Shown here: positions 47,603-61,156 of the stretch, in pieces
How the letters are laid out: every line of letters begins with the position of its first letter
Position numbering within the stretch: position 1 is the stretch's first letter
Origin: Morchella semilibera
Lineage: Eukaryota; Ascomycota; Pezizomycetes; Pezizales; Morchellaceae
NCBI GenBank assembly: GCA_009192285.1
Contig: CM018603.1
Span: forward strand, 1,713,802 to 1,777,801
Direction of reading: 5' to 3'
DNA: 64,000 bases
The notes under the pieces: model-generated
Databases searched by the model: none
Told to the model about the DNA's origin: nothing
The model's input: the letters and a program-made list of their open reading frames with translations, nothing else
Program-made: the position numbers and the translations under genes

Positions 47603-50468
47603 CCAGCTTGCTACTTGCGACCGGACCCAGAGTACAGGGACGAGACGACATACTCTAGTAGTTCATTGTACGAGTTTACAAGCTAAGGCCATCACAAAAA
47701 GTATCAGCAATCAACCGGTAGTGTGAACGTCGCGGGAAGTTGTAAGTGGCAGTTTGTATCGTACCTTCGCCCTTTGCTTCTGCAATTCCGCCTTTGTTTT
47801 TGGGGGCATGGCGCCCTACAGTTGATGGGGAAATAACCTCGCTTGAGGATATCCCCAAGTTCGTTTCACCGGAAAGTTTCTATGGTTGGTTCCCGTCGCC
47901 CTGTGGTGTTTGTGCTGGTTTTTTGTGTTGTTTTTTTTTTTTTTTTTTTGGCGTACGGAGTGTGTCGGATAAACAATGTGGAACGGGTCTGCTTCCTGGG
48001 TGTGTTGAAAGAAGAATCTCCTGACTTAAACGGCCGCGGGTCTTGCTTGCTGCTTGGGGCGAACAGGGGGTTGCAGTTGCAGAATGCAGTTGACCAAAAT
48101 AAGAACAATAATAAAAACAAAAAAAAAAGAAGAGCCGAAACTTCGGATTAGAGTAGAATACTCGGTTTTTTAAATTTTTTTTTTTTAAAAAAAGAATAGT
48201 TTCCGAGTATTTATAGGGGGGAAACTGAGTACGCAAGAGAGAAAAGAGGAGAAAGAGGAGTTAACACAAGTTGTTTATGAAGAAGAACCAATGTCCAGCT
48301 TGCCCCTCCCCTGTAACTACCTGCTCTCTCAGTAAAGCTCCCAGCCCAGTATGCCTTATTGGATGTCGTTGGCCAGAAATAAACCCAGGTAGACGGGGGA
48401 TAATTTCCAGAAAGGGGGGGGGAGGGAAGTGAGTGTGTAGCGGTGACAGTGAAGGTGGAGGAGGAGGAGTGACGGCGGCGGCGGGGGTGGTGGGCGTGTG
48501 TCTCTGCGGATGTGTGGTGATGATGCAGAGGCAGAGGAATGGGGAATTAAATGCAGGTAGGCATGGGAAGGGTGGGCTAGCTAGTTCGATTGGATGGATT
48601 GGAAAAAAAATTAAACGTATGAATTCAAATGTAAATCCCCCAAAGCGAAAGAGAAGAAATTTAGAGATGCAACGTTGCTCTTGTCACCCCGACCTAGAAG
48701 TAGTAAATGTAGGGAAGAGAGGAAAAGGAAAGGAAAGAGAAGGGTGGATCGAAGCATGTAGGCAAGCTGTTGTTCAACTCTACAACTGTTTCACTACCAG
48801 GGGCTGGTTGACATCCCACAGTGAGGATCTCCAGCTCAAACAAAAAAGAAAGAATGCGATTGTAAAGAACATCCGCCACTCACACAGCACCACGGGGTTA
48901 TGGCCAACGAATCGGCAAGTCCATCGTGTTAATTGATCCCGTTGTGAATACAATGTTACAGTTACATACTAACGCACGTCGCTGTCATGTCCGTTCCATT
49001 GCGATCATGACGGGTTCAGATGAGCAAAATAATGGTGTGCTGTGTAATGAACGAACGGTCTACTTGTGGGTACATACATGTACTTAGCGTTTGTATCTAC
49101 TAATCTACTACTAATGCACTACGTCAAGTACTTACTATTGCTACTATTTAATAGGAACTTTTTGTACCACAGCTTAGTACAACAACAGCTCTCTAGACAA
49201 CCCTTGTTCTCCTTGTCCTCCATTCAACCACAGCCACAACCACAACCACAACCATCTACCATTCCATTTATCAACAGCAGCAACGCATACATCTTCACAG
49301 AGTTGGTCTTGTATAACTGATAATCGCATTCTATAAGTTCTATCCTACACAGATGCATCTATAATCACCTCAACCTTAATATAATCTCAACCTCAACTTC
49401 ATCTCTCCCAACTACCGATCAGGGTCAACGCAGGTACACCCTCACATACGTGTAAAGCAGGGCTTGCCCTGTCTAAACCACCACATGTGTCTTTCTCCTC
49501 ACGCCTGCTCCCTTGGAAGATTGGAAGATTCTCCCCCCCCCCCCCCCCATCTGCATGTATGCTCTTGCAGGCGGACAAGGGGCAGAAGCAGATCAGATAG
49601 ATATGTCAATGTCATCGCTTAACATAGATTATTTTGTACATTACGATTAGACCCCCGCCGCCGCCACCATCACCCCTCCATTATCTGATTACGCCCAGTG
49701 CTGCACCTCATACCGCACTCCGTAACCATAAATCCAACAAAAGAAGATGATTTCTTCGCCCAATGCAACAAACAACGACGACTTGCGATCGATATCTAAC
49801 GCGGGGTGGCTGTAAAATAAAAAAAGGAAATGCCGAAAAACGAGAAACGAGATATAAAAGTGGAAAAAGATGAGAAGCCCAGATGATGTCCCGCTCAAAA
49901 TCACCTACAAACCCACCAATGTAATAACAATTGCAATATTCAGTTGAAGGGCGGAAGAAAGGAAAATCTCGAGTAGAACATAACAAAATGATATAAAAAG
50001 AACAGACACATGAAAATGCTCGATCCCTTGCTTTCGCCAAACCAACCAACATACAGCCGTCCATGCTGCCTCTGCAGAGTACATAAAATAATATAACGTT
50101 GAAGAAAAGAAGAGAAGAGGGGAAAAACAAAAGATAATCGCAATTATACCAAGTAATGAATTTGAGGCATATCGGAAAGTGCCACCGACATCATGATTTT
50201 TTTTTCCCTGTCCCAGTTATACGCCCATGAATGCAATGGTTGATGCATGCTCCCACCCCCTTTCCCCGTGATTTTTTGGTCTAAGAAACGAAAAACGAAA
50301 ATAAAAGAGGGTGTAACAACAATTGCAAGAAAAAAAAAGAATGTAGAAGAAAACTTGGATTATGTGACCTTTACTCGTGCATTAATTAAATGGTCGGATA
50401 TCGTGTAGCAAAATGCTTATTAAAAGGAAACCCGACCCTTTAATTAACGACTGAGTACTTCCCGGAAT
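47603..50468. other. Kinase upstream region and spacer
   Basis: The first 250 bp probably hold the missing first exon and intron of the KIN4-like gene. Beyond it there are a T run (about 47932-47949), C and G runs (for example about 49530-49548), a CCACAA repeat near 49215-49250 and TACATGTA near 49075. No other gene is supported. Confidence 0.45.
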
Positions 50469-53400
50469 TTACTTGGAATCACTAGGTCCGGAAGCTGACC
50501 CAAAGTTCAAAATACCCTTCAACCCAGTCTCTCTCTTCTTCTTCCATCCCTCCTTCTTCTCCTGACGCTTTTTCTCAAGGGCCTCCCAACCACTGTCATC
50601 ATCTTCATCATCTGAAGCGGACCCAGCATTCTTTAGGTGTGACGGGCCAGCTCCCTTCTTGCCCATGTCCTGACTAATACCGGGATCAAAGAAGATGTCC
50701 GTGCACCAGCTTGGGGGCCGGCGGGAGTCATATATGAAACAGGTCTGTAGCGGGAAGGAAGCCCCACAGTGCTTCGTTCTGACGGAGCAATTGAAGGGGT
50801 ATATCCTCCTGGAGGCATAAGTCCACCACCAGGCATGAGGCCACCACCGCCACCTCTCTGGCTCGGAGCAATCGAAGGAGCATAACCAGGCCCTTGGAAC
50901 ATTGGAAGTGGTTCCATCATACTCATGGTTCGTTGATGTGGTGGCGGCGGCATAGCAGGGAAACCACTAGTATTGGCGTTGGCCATGCTCATTGGTCTCT
51001 GGCCTATTACAGGCGGGCTAAGCATTGGTTGGGCTTGCTGACCAGGGTTCTGCATCTGCATCTGCATCTGCATCCATTGCATTTGCATTTGCATCATCTG
51101 CTGCATCTGGTTTGCCATCTGCATTTGCATTGGGTCTGTTCCCTGGGCCGGTAGGGGCATCTGCATGGGAGGCATACCGGGCATACCGGGCATACCGGGC
51201 ATACCCATAGTTGGGCCCAATCTAGGGCTCATGTTACCAGGCATCGGCTGTCCCATACCCATTCCGGTACCATATTGGCCTGTTTGCGCCCCACCTCCAA
51301 GGCCAAGCATACCACCACCTAGAGATTGATGTCTATCAAATGGATCCGCGGTAAAGGGATCCTTTTGTGGGATGAACTGTTGCTGGCTGCCGCCTTTCCT
51401 CGCCGCCTTCATCTCTTCTGTCCTCATGATTTCACCGATCAATCCACCAGGTTGACGACGTACTGGCATATCACCACCATAAACGGACCCACCAGCAATT
51501 GATCTCTGATCGCTACCAACACCAAAAGCAAGTGACATCCTGCTAGTTGGGTTGATAATACTAGCACCCAGATTGTACGGGTCGGCAGGCAGGTTCCTTG
51601 CAAACGGTGGCAGTCTCGAATCCTGAATCATTGCTGACTGTCTGAGATTTGGCTGAGAGCTTGCGTTCGAAAGCCGGGTTGGCGGTCTAGTTCGGTTGGG
51701 AAATCCGTGGGCCATCAATATCCCCAGCGGGATCTCCTCATCCTCTTCTTCGGAGCTTCTCCCGCTGGACCCTGGCCCAGACAAGCTCAACTGGGGCATT
51801 GAGTTGTTCATTGGTAGCGGCAAAGCGGATGCACTAATTGATCCCCTAGCGTTATATGGCTGCTCCATGGGCTGTGAACCAGTGATTTTCATCATTTGTT
51901 GTCTGTATACGGACAAGTGTGCCTCCTGTTTCTGCCGCTGCTTCAATGCTTCCTTGTGTTTTTCCGTCTCTGACTCTTCTTCAGATTCCGAATCGGATTC
52001 ATTGTCGCTTTCAGTGAACGACTTGCCAGAGAGCCTTCGCTGATTATCCTGCTCCTGTCTGTACCTTTCGAACTGAGCAGGAGTCATCACCTTATTCGGT
52101 GGGTTGGTAGGCTTGGCCTGCTCCAAGTTCTCGTACCTAGCCGCCAAACTTGCAGAGGCAGAAATGGATTCATCGAAATCCATATCATCTCCATCCGTCA
52201 ACTGAATAGGCTTCAATACGGGCGCTGAGGCTGGGGATTTGGCCTTAGGTCCGTTATCTTGTAAGTGATAGATAGGTTCTGTATTAACTCGCGACATTGC
52301 CGGACTTGTGCCTCTGGTGTCGTGGTGAGAACTTCCGGAGGAGCTGTTCCCAGGGTAGCTATTGACCGACGAGGAACCAGAAGCTACAGACTCTTCCCAA
52401 CCACTATCTCTACCCTTCATTCTATCCGAAAGCCCTTTCGCATTACCTCCGATTTGTAGGGATGATGGTAGCGACGATTGTGCTTGAGACCGTCGATCAG
52501 CCTGCTGTTTCTGTTGCACGTTATTCTTATTGGACGTAGGCTCATCATCATCAGGATATGACGGTCGTCGCATGTTTGCATTCCGCTTCACACCAAGAGA
52601 GTCTGAACTATCACCTCTCTGCGCCTGTTGGCGACCTGGCTTCACCTGTCTAGTAGGAGCACTCAAAGAATCGGAATGGGAATGAGAGGGGTTTGGTTGA
52701 ATGTTCTGTCCTGGAGTCAGATTGCGCGAGTTTCGTGGGGAATTGCTGGTTTTCCGCCGCAGGCATTGTGGGGGGTGGTGGTAAGTCTTCCGCGCCTCCT
52801 GTTCCCCAACCGTAGGGCGACTCGCTCGTGGCTGGTCTGTCTCCGTCCATATGTGTTGGACTGGCATAAATGTTGCTATACGCTGCGTATGAGAATCTTT
52901 GGTTTGTGGGGGACGTTCCTATCGGATCATACGTTTTAGGAGGAGGAACCGGAGAGATATCGTTGTGGTTGTCGCTCTGGAAAGTTCTGTGTTAGATATA
53001 CCCATATACAAAGTTACGTTGCCGTTCAGGGATGTGGGATTACAGTATTAATAATCCTTGTCGAGGCCAATTTCGGTGCCGTGTGTGGTATTGCCCCGAT
53101 CCCTCCACCCGTCGCTGGGGGTACGCCGCTACCCTTCGATGCAGAAAACGAAAACATATCTTCGCCAAAAAGGGAGCCTGTGTCCAGGGTGGTTTCAAGT
53201 TTGGGGGGTGTCGAAGTCATGTTGTCTCTTCGTGGCGATGCGGGTCCGTAGATACCACCACCAGAACGTTTTTGGGTAGAAGAACCTGTGGAAGAAGTGG
53301 TAGTAACGTTTGATTTAGTAGATTTTGCCGCGCTGTTGTGAGTATAAGCACCTGCGTGGTGGTCGTCGGCGGATGCGGGTGTCCGTGGGGCGTCCGCAGA

Positions 53401-53803
53401 GGAAGGTAATGTTGAACTCGAACTCAGGCGATTTGTGGAGCCAGTAGAAGCATAATCGGTGTTCGAGTATCCAGATCCGCTGGTGTTTCCACTGCCTCTG
53501 CCCGACTTTAGCATGGCTCTCGCAAAACCCAGCCAGCGGGGACGTGAGGGTTCATACCGGTTTTGACGTTTTGGGGGCCCACCGTATCCTCCTCCCCCGT
53601 AATTAGAGGGCTTTGTAGTAGTAGTGTTGGTATTATTACTATGGTGGTCGTGATGTTCCTGCTGCTCAGGTGCTGATAATTGAACCTGGACTCCCTGGTT
53701 GGCGGGTTCGTAGCCAGCTTCCAACGCGTTTCCAGCGGATTTTCGTCGTGAAAACTTGGGGAATTTGATAGGCATGAAACCGTTGGGGTCTTTTTGAAGA
53801 TCA
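50469..53803 (-). CDS. Large disordered Ser/Gln/Met-rich fungal protein, function unknown (5' partial)
   Basis: The proposed minus-strand exons are 53803-53044, 52976-52811, 52710-50741 and 50669-50469, all phase-compatible, giving over 1000 aa. The first listed exon appears internal: it follows an AG at 53804 and reads DLQKDPNGF before MPIKFPKFSRRKSAGN, so a first exon upstream is missing. The intron at 52977-53043 is well formed; those at 52711-52810 (donor GTTGGG) and 50670-50740 (donor GTTTCA) are weak and were chosen because they restore frame. The protein is mostly low-complexity: Ser/Asn/Gln-rich N half, an acidic ESDNESDSESEEESE stretch, a helix rich in Lys/Gln (HKEALKQRQKQEAHLSVYRQ), GMP repeats, a Met-Gln run and a basic, Trp-containing tail (GWEALEKKRQEKKEGW). 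I believe it has orthologues in filamentous ascomycetes, but I cannot name it. Confidence 0.7.
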
Positions 53804-56800
53804 CTGGAAAGAGAGGAGGGTGTATGTAGTTTGAGAGGGTTGGGTGCTGTGTGTCTTTTACAGCCCCTGGGTGGCTTGTTGCCAAAAAGGAATAGCGAGA
53901 GGAAAGGAGGGCAGGTAGATATCAGCTAGTGTGTTGTTGATAATAGATCCTATTCGTGAACGATCGTGGCGTAGCAATAAAAATATAACTGGTGCGTCGG
54001 ATAATACGGGGGCTGCAGGCAGGATCAAGGGAAAGCCGAGGGGCCGCTTTAAGATGTGCAGGGCGTCAAGTAAACAGGTACGGAAGGCAAGATTGGACGG
54101 AGGATGAAGGGGGCCCGTGAATGAGCAATCTTCCGTGCCACACCAAAGGAGACGAGAAGTAAGATAGCGAGAGTGTGGGAGAGTGATGAAGGAGAGGAAG
54201 AAGAGGATACTACGGCGAGAGTGAGAAGATGGACAGGAGGACGAGAACTAAAGTGAAGGTATGCAAAGACGCATCCGCAGGACTCTCAATGTCTGTGCTA
54301 GGTGTTGAATCACTGTGTTCTGTTCTGTTCAGGAGAGCCTGGAGAGACGTTCACGTTCAGCTTGGTGTCAGCGCAAGACAGCGGCGGTTACACAAGTGAA
54401 GAGTGTAAAAGAGAATGTGGAGCGAGCAGTGAGACGGCAGACAGGGAATAATTTATGGAGATCAGAACAGAGGAAGATGAGCTGTGGATATGCCCTTCTT
54501 TTTCTTTTACTTCAATGGCTTTTCAAACTAGACTTGCGCTTGCAGGGAAAGATATGTACTCTAAAGTACTCTGCTCTCACACTCTGCAGTAGCCCAGCTG
54601 CTGCTGTCTGAGGTGAGGTTGTCGTGATGCTGCAAAGAAGAAACACAGCCAAAGAGGGAAGGAAAGCAGGACACGAAGCAGAATGGGAATCGGGCAGAGT
54701 TTTCTTTGGGAAATATCCACACGGAAATCTCCCAAACGTGAAAAGCAGAGCAGAGTGACTTACATACGAGTTCTCTACTTGCTGCTGCCCAGCCAAAAAT
54801 AACACCCGACACCAGCCAGGATCGTCAACAACGACAAACCCGAACCACTTGACCGCCTGAGATACAGTATGTAGGTGAAAAAGGTCCACGACGATCTCAA
54901 ACGTGGGGAGGGTGTGCAGCAACCTTCTCGACTGGGTGATATTTTGTGTTGGCGTGACGTCGCTCAGCAGAAAAAGGAACTCAAACGATAGGAGTAGACA
55001 GGCAATAGATGTTGTTCTTCTCTAGGTCTCCGAGGCACACTTCACTTAACTTCTTTCTGTTGCGTCTGGAGAATAGTATTTAACGGCAGGCTGCAAACTT
55101 CAAGAGAAGGCGGAGAGCTACGTGACCGGATTCTTACACTGCACTTGGGGTATTGTATCTCACCTCGTGCCACCGGTACAGTCATTCACTGAAGGGCAAA
55201 AATAAACCCAAAGAAAGAAAGTCAATTGTAATCGAGTCACGAAGGTACTGAGAGGAAGACGGTGAACACAGCAAACGGATTAAAGGCAAAGCAGCGATTG
55301 TAAACACTTGAAGGTGAGGGGTGTGTAGTAGCGGTTGAAGTGGGTTCACTAGCGCCGTGGATGATAGTTTAAGGGTACATGTATGAGAGGATCCTTCCTA
55401 TCGATACTAGCCCAGCACCTAGAACCTACAAGGTGATGACAACCAGATATAACCATTTTGTGGTGAATCAAGAAAGGTGCGAAAACAAGACGAGATGGAA
55501 TACGCCGACGGACAGATGAGGGGGTCAAGCCACTAGACCGCCTGGGAAAGTAGAGCCAAAATAGCCAAAGGGACGAGATTCTAATGTTCATCGTTGTTGT
55601 CAGGGCTTCGGAAGAAGGTGGAAGGAATACCATAAACTATGTAATATCCCTCAATAAGGTTTTTTATTTACTAGATACCGGCGGCAGGAATTAAGTACAT
55701 ACTCTACATAAAGTACGAGTCCTTTTGTAATTTTGGCCGATGCATCTGTAATTAATGTGTTGTCTGTTTATAAAAGGTTAAATCGGTCGTGGTGCTTCTT
55801 TACAATACTCTGCCCGGCGCCGGAGATACCACCACCACTACAGACGGAGTTAGCTAGTAGAGCTAGAGTAGTAAGTTCACGAGAGAGAGAAAAAAGGACA
55901 TCAAAAAAGCAATACCGGCTCTTGATCCTCGACTATCGAGACATCGCGCAAAAAGATCCCGTCCCTTCTTTTTGCCCAGTCCTCGGTAGCATCCTAGCCA
56001 GTCGTCTCGCACATGCCCCTGGACCCTGAATTGAGTTCTGCCTGGCCCCCCAATTCGCCATTCCACGCCACGCAGAGCAGCACAGACAGAGCGGCCTACT
56101 TGGGAAACCATATCTAGGTTGTTGTTGTTTCCGGGCTTTTGTCACCTCCTGTCAAGCCAGACTAGTAGGTACATGTGCCTCCTGCTCGAAATGCCTGCCG
56201 AGAATATAGATCTGCTTCTAAAAAAGTTGTCAAAAATCTTTTCAGCACCCCCCGGCCCCAATTCCCCCCTTTCTTTCATAGTTCGCCTATTCTACTACAC
56301 CCCTCTCGCTTCAGAGTGTCAAGGTTACCATGTATTTATAGCTACAGATACATTCACTCTTTCAAAAGAAGGCAGCTGCCCGGATCCGGGCTCTCACCTC
56401 TTGTGCCAGTTTCCCGGGATTTTTTCCATTCTATGTGATCACTCTACTTAGAGTAGATTAGAGTACGACGTATGTGCATTGTGTAAGTCCTAACTGACTT
56501 TTGATCCTTTATCGGCATTTGGCCGAGACCTTTTTTATTCCAGGTCCTTCCCGCTTCTGGTAAGACGCAGCCAATCGGAACTCGTAACGAGCGCCCATGA
56601 CGGAGCCAATCCTATCCGTGCGCGCATGGTTGTGGCTCGGCCGCGAGGCGAAAACACCAATTTATGGTCCCTTTTTGACAGCACCTCTTCAACCCCCCCC
56701 CCCTCACTTCCACTGCACGTGGCAGTCAACATACGTCGCGTCAAACGGATAAACACCGCAAAATAAGATTCATTTTTCGAAATCTACCTGGTCGTACTGA

Positions 56801-56867
56801 GTTAAACGGTTGCTCGTTAATTAATCTATGGATGCGATGGGACGCATGCATGACCTCATGCATAATT

Positions 56868-56885
56868 TCATGAGCTATCACTCGC
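56868..56885 (+). repeat. Copy of the recurrent 18-bp motif
   Basis: Reads TCATGAGCTATCACTCGC. Confidence 0.6.
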
Positions 56886-57213
56886 ACAGCTATCATTTCT
56901 CCTCAGCTAGGTCGACCCATGAAGGGTTATCCTGGAGTCACCTGTTGAAACAAGAACTTACAGATACTTTGCAGCCAAGTCTCAGGAGACTTTTTCAGCA
57001 ATAGGCCAGTCTTGCAGCGGCTATGGAGCCGGAATAGTAATCAGTGGCACGGGATTTCTTGCCCGGCGCCGAGAATAGAGCGTTGCGTTCACAACAGAGC
57101 AGAATACGATCATGCATCTCAAAGAGACTCCCACATGTCATCCATTAGCCTACAGTCTAGGCGTCCGCCTGAGCCCTTGGATATTTGCTTAGAGATCCGG
57201 CGTGGAAACCGTA

Positions 57214-57231
57214 TCGAGTGATAATCCATGA
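57214..57231 (-). repeat. Copy of the recurrent 18-bp motif
   Basis: On the minus strand it reads TCATGGATTATCACTCGA. Confidence 0.6.
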
Positions 57232-59452
57232 CCGATTCTGCCAAGACTGGCGATTAAACAACTTCAGATGTAAAAATTGGCGAGGCGGCGCTTTTGATTA
57301 GAAAAAACGCAACTTTCTTCAAGAACCGAGCGAAAAAAAAAAGGAGGGAACCTTTGGTTTAGCACCTCTATACGACGGATGCAGGATAAACCTTAAATTT
57401 GCCGCGTGCATGATAATGGGCGGGATCCTGTCATGAATACTAGACATACGCATTGGCGCACAATCGGCGCAGTCGGTTCAACCTTATGCGTTGCGATTAA
57501 ACGTTAACCACAGGATGTTTGCTTCGAAGAATGACATCCATCTCAAGTTGACAGTGTCAATCAATGCATTCTGCTAGGTCCTGGATTATTGGTTTGTTAG
57601 TCATACTATCACGAGTGCCATGTGTTGGATACCCGCAGTCGGCAAAAGATGATTGGTTAAAACTTTTGCCAGTGAACTTTTCACGTCACGCAAAGTCACG
57701 TGAAAGTCTCCTCAAGCGGAAGAAAAACGACTCCTATGTACCTGCAATCATTAAGCTATTAGTGTCAGAGACAGCCAACTTAATATGCACGTCAGAAGAA
57801 CCCTCCCTGCTCATGAAAAATAAGAGAGCTCGAGAGGGGGAAAAAAAAAGAGAGGGGGGGGTGGGTCCCACCTACTGCCAAATTTTTATCAATAGGACGG
57901 GGGTAGGTAATGGCTGTAGCAACCGAAGTCGTATTGATAAAAACTTGACTAGTACAGTAATCGTGGCAGTAGTAGAGTTCACAGCATAGTATCTATGGTT
58001 GTGTAGTGTTTTGTACCAGCCAAGTAATTAGGCCCATGGATCTTGGTATCGTCATGTCAGTGGTGGCGCTTCAGTTCTATGCAGATGGCCGGATATATCA
58101 CTAGATTCTGCCCATTAGAGACCAATAGATATCGTTTGATAAGCTGAATGTGGGGTGGTAGGGGATGGCGATGTAGAAGTACAACGTTGGTGGTTATTGT
58201 ACTAATGCGAAATCGAGGTGCTGGATCCTTCGGATTCCTTTCTGTGTTCTTACGTATCGTGGTGTATACGTCACGTCGTTGTAAAAAGAAGCAAATACAC
58301 ATAGTTAGCCTCATGCCTATCAGTATAGGATCAGCTTTCTGCCCAATTATTACACTATTTATTAGACGGATACTCGGAAAAAAATTGAATGATTTACACC
58401 AAGGCTCATATATATTTTATTTACTCTGGCCCGTGCGTCAACCAGTCATATCTCTTAACTTTAGATGAGCAGTGATCCAGGCTACCTACCAAGCGTCTGA
58501 CATTACGGGGGTTTGAAAACGATCAATTGACAATTCAACAACCCGCCGATTTCAATGCACGTGTTCTGCTACCACTGGTGGGGGCCTATGCCCTGTTGGA
58601 GTTTAGATCTCGGGGGGCAGGCCCAGGGCCAAGGGTCTTTGAGTCTAGGGGACGATCAATGACTTACCTAGAATCGAAATCCTTTCCATGAGTCTAACTA
58701 GAACTCACATCTTTTTATACCTAGTCTTGCCGAGCACAATTCTAATTCTGTCGTCCTATGAAGCAAACCCAGAGAATGGAAATCTGATAAATACTCAGTC
58801 TCCCTGTGGGGTGAACTCACTGAGTATGTATACCAAGACTTGCAAGCTTGGGATCCTCCACCACGCATAAATTGGCCGCCAAACCTGCAGCCAAGGAATA
58901 TATGTACGCGGAGCTCGGTTGACATTAGCGAAATCACTCTATAGTGAAACGGGGTAAAGGGAACCGGAATCTTCTCGCCAGGAGGGATGCTAGTCCAAAG
59001 GTCACCAATCATTAGTACCGCCTTTAGCAAGGACCGCGCGGCAGGCAGAAGAAACATCGACACATGGCAAGGCAATTGTCAACGAAAGATATATCCAAAT
59101 TTGCGAACGGGCTAGATAAATTCCCACAGTTTGAAACCCATGACAAAATAATAATGCTCAATGCTAGGATCAGTCTTCTGTACTGGCAGGCACGGAGTAA
59201 CTCTTAAACTTCTCGATCGTCGGTTATGCAGGTAATTCAGCCGTTTAAAGTCTACGCTTTGAGCGAATCGAAGGGTCAAGAGTGGGGGGGGCATTCTAGC
59301 CAAGGCACGTCTTCTTTTTCTTTTTGTCAATTTCCGTGGCTCTCCTCGTGATGAAATGGCTACTAGGTGATGATTTGCTAACTGCTAGAGACTTATTTGT
59401 ATAGATTTAAGTCCCCCCCCCCCCCGGGATTCTATAAACTAGTATGCCTGGG

Positions 59453-59470
59453 TCATAAAAAATCACTCAT
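59453..59470 (+). repeat. Copy of the recurrent 18-bp motif (diverged end)
   Basis: Reads TCATAAAAAATCACTCAT. Confidence 0.45.
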
Positions 59471-60272
59471 GAGAGCTCCAGTACATGATGATTGTGGTCG
59501 CAGGTCTTCGAGAGGGGCCTACACAGGTCTACACTACGTATACTACTACTTCACATGTGAAAGCTGTAAGGAGAGATATATTTATCATCGTATCTATCGA
59601 TTATTATAAAGGAATCTAAAAGCGAGTAAGCCCCCGGCCAGAATGTCTACCGAACTTCCAATTCTCTCTAATTAAACATATAAGGCGTGGGGCTAATAGA
59701 ACGGAATTTAACTAGACCGGGTTGAGGAGTGTATTCGAGGCGGACCTAGAAGGCTCCTTGGGCTTCTTTTTGTCCAGTCAATACCTTTTCGAAAGTCTAT
59801 ACTCGCTCGGGTTGTAACTCATAGCGAGTCTAAAAGAAAAATAACTCTCAGGCTACCTCACACGTTACTTATCTCTACAATGTGTGATAATTCATCATTG
59901 ATTCATCCCATAGGTGTCAAAAATTCCTCCGGTAAAAAGGTAAACACCCGTCTAACCGCCGGATCTGGTGTTAGATAAGATCGTCTCAAACTGGATGCAG
60001 TAACGACAGACCGTTGAATAACAAACAGATTATCAGGCCTCAACTGCTAGGCTATCGCTCTGCCCGCTCTGTCTTTTCGGCCGGTTTAGCGTACTAAGCT
60101 ACTGACTGTTTGGCCTGACAAGACATAAAGTAATAATGGGTCATGGCTACCAAGCTAGTCCACATCGTACTTAGTCTCTTCCCCGGACTTTTGTTCCCCG
60201 TATTTACAGAATCAATGCCATATATGCATGAGACTATTAGCTACTGCCTTCAGCAGTACGTGCAGCACACGA

Positions 60273-60290
60273 TCATCGTCTATCACTCGA
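60273..60290 (+). repeat. Copy of the recurrent 18-bp motif
   Basis: Reads TCATCGTCTATCACTCGA. Confidence 0.55.
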
Positions 60291-61138
60291 CCGTTCCTTC
60301 GTCCACCCTCCCACCACCCTTCTCCCCTACAACCTAGACTCAAATATCCCACATAGGCCCTAATCCGCTACATAATCCCACCAACCCGCCTTTCCCCCGC
60401 TTCCGCAGCCCCGTTTAACCCCACGTTTCTCCGCAGACTAAGCCTGCATGCAATTAACTCAATGGTTATCAAAGCGCAGCTTAGACCTCTCTCTTCCTCC
60501 CGAGCTTGCAAGACTCAGGGGCTGGAAGTTTATTCATACTTCATTAAATAAGTACCAGAGGAATTGGGGAAGTGGGGTAAAGTAAAAGTAGGGTCGTGGG
60601 ATGTAGTGCATGTTGATGATAGACCTGTAGACCTGTAGCTGCCCAGGATCGTTCTTTGAGGGGGCGCCGTAAATAAAAAGATGGGTAATATAGTCCTCTA
60701 CCTACTCTACGAGCTTGCCCAATTGAGTTCTCGCCGTTGAGTTATGTATTAGGCTGAGTTGTCGGGCACGCGCTATGTCACTAGGTAGGAGCCGGAGCAC
60801 AACTACGTATACATGAAATTTGAGGTTTATGAAGTATAGAGCGTCATCTACTTTATCACCCTTTCATATAACGTAAACCCAAATATTCCCTCGTAAGACC
60901 TGACAAAAAAAACGGCGCACTGTTTCCTGACTCAGCTCTCCTGCATTGAACAGGTAGGAAAGCGGTTCTTTTGTCTCCATCAGCTGTTCCTCCTTCTTAT
61001 AATCATTTATTCTCTAGTCTTACATGCGTACATAGACCCCGGGCGCTGACAGGTCTGCAAGACCAGATAATCATATCCACGGACAATACTTACGTCTCCG
61101 AGCCGCGTTAGTTACGATTCTGTATAGATGAGCAATCT

Positions 61139-61156
61139 TCACAGGGTATCACTCGG
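61139..61156 (+). repeat. Copy of the recurrent 18-bp motif
   Basis: Reads TCACAGGGTATCACTCGG. Confidence 0.6.

Noticed and set aside
57564-57989. 141-codon frame with a signal-peptide-like start
   Set aside because: The rest is a Lys/Glu-rich low-complexity stretch with no homologue recognised and no promoter cue; could be revisited with transcripts.
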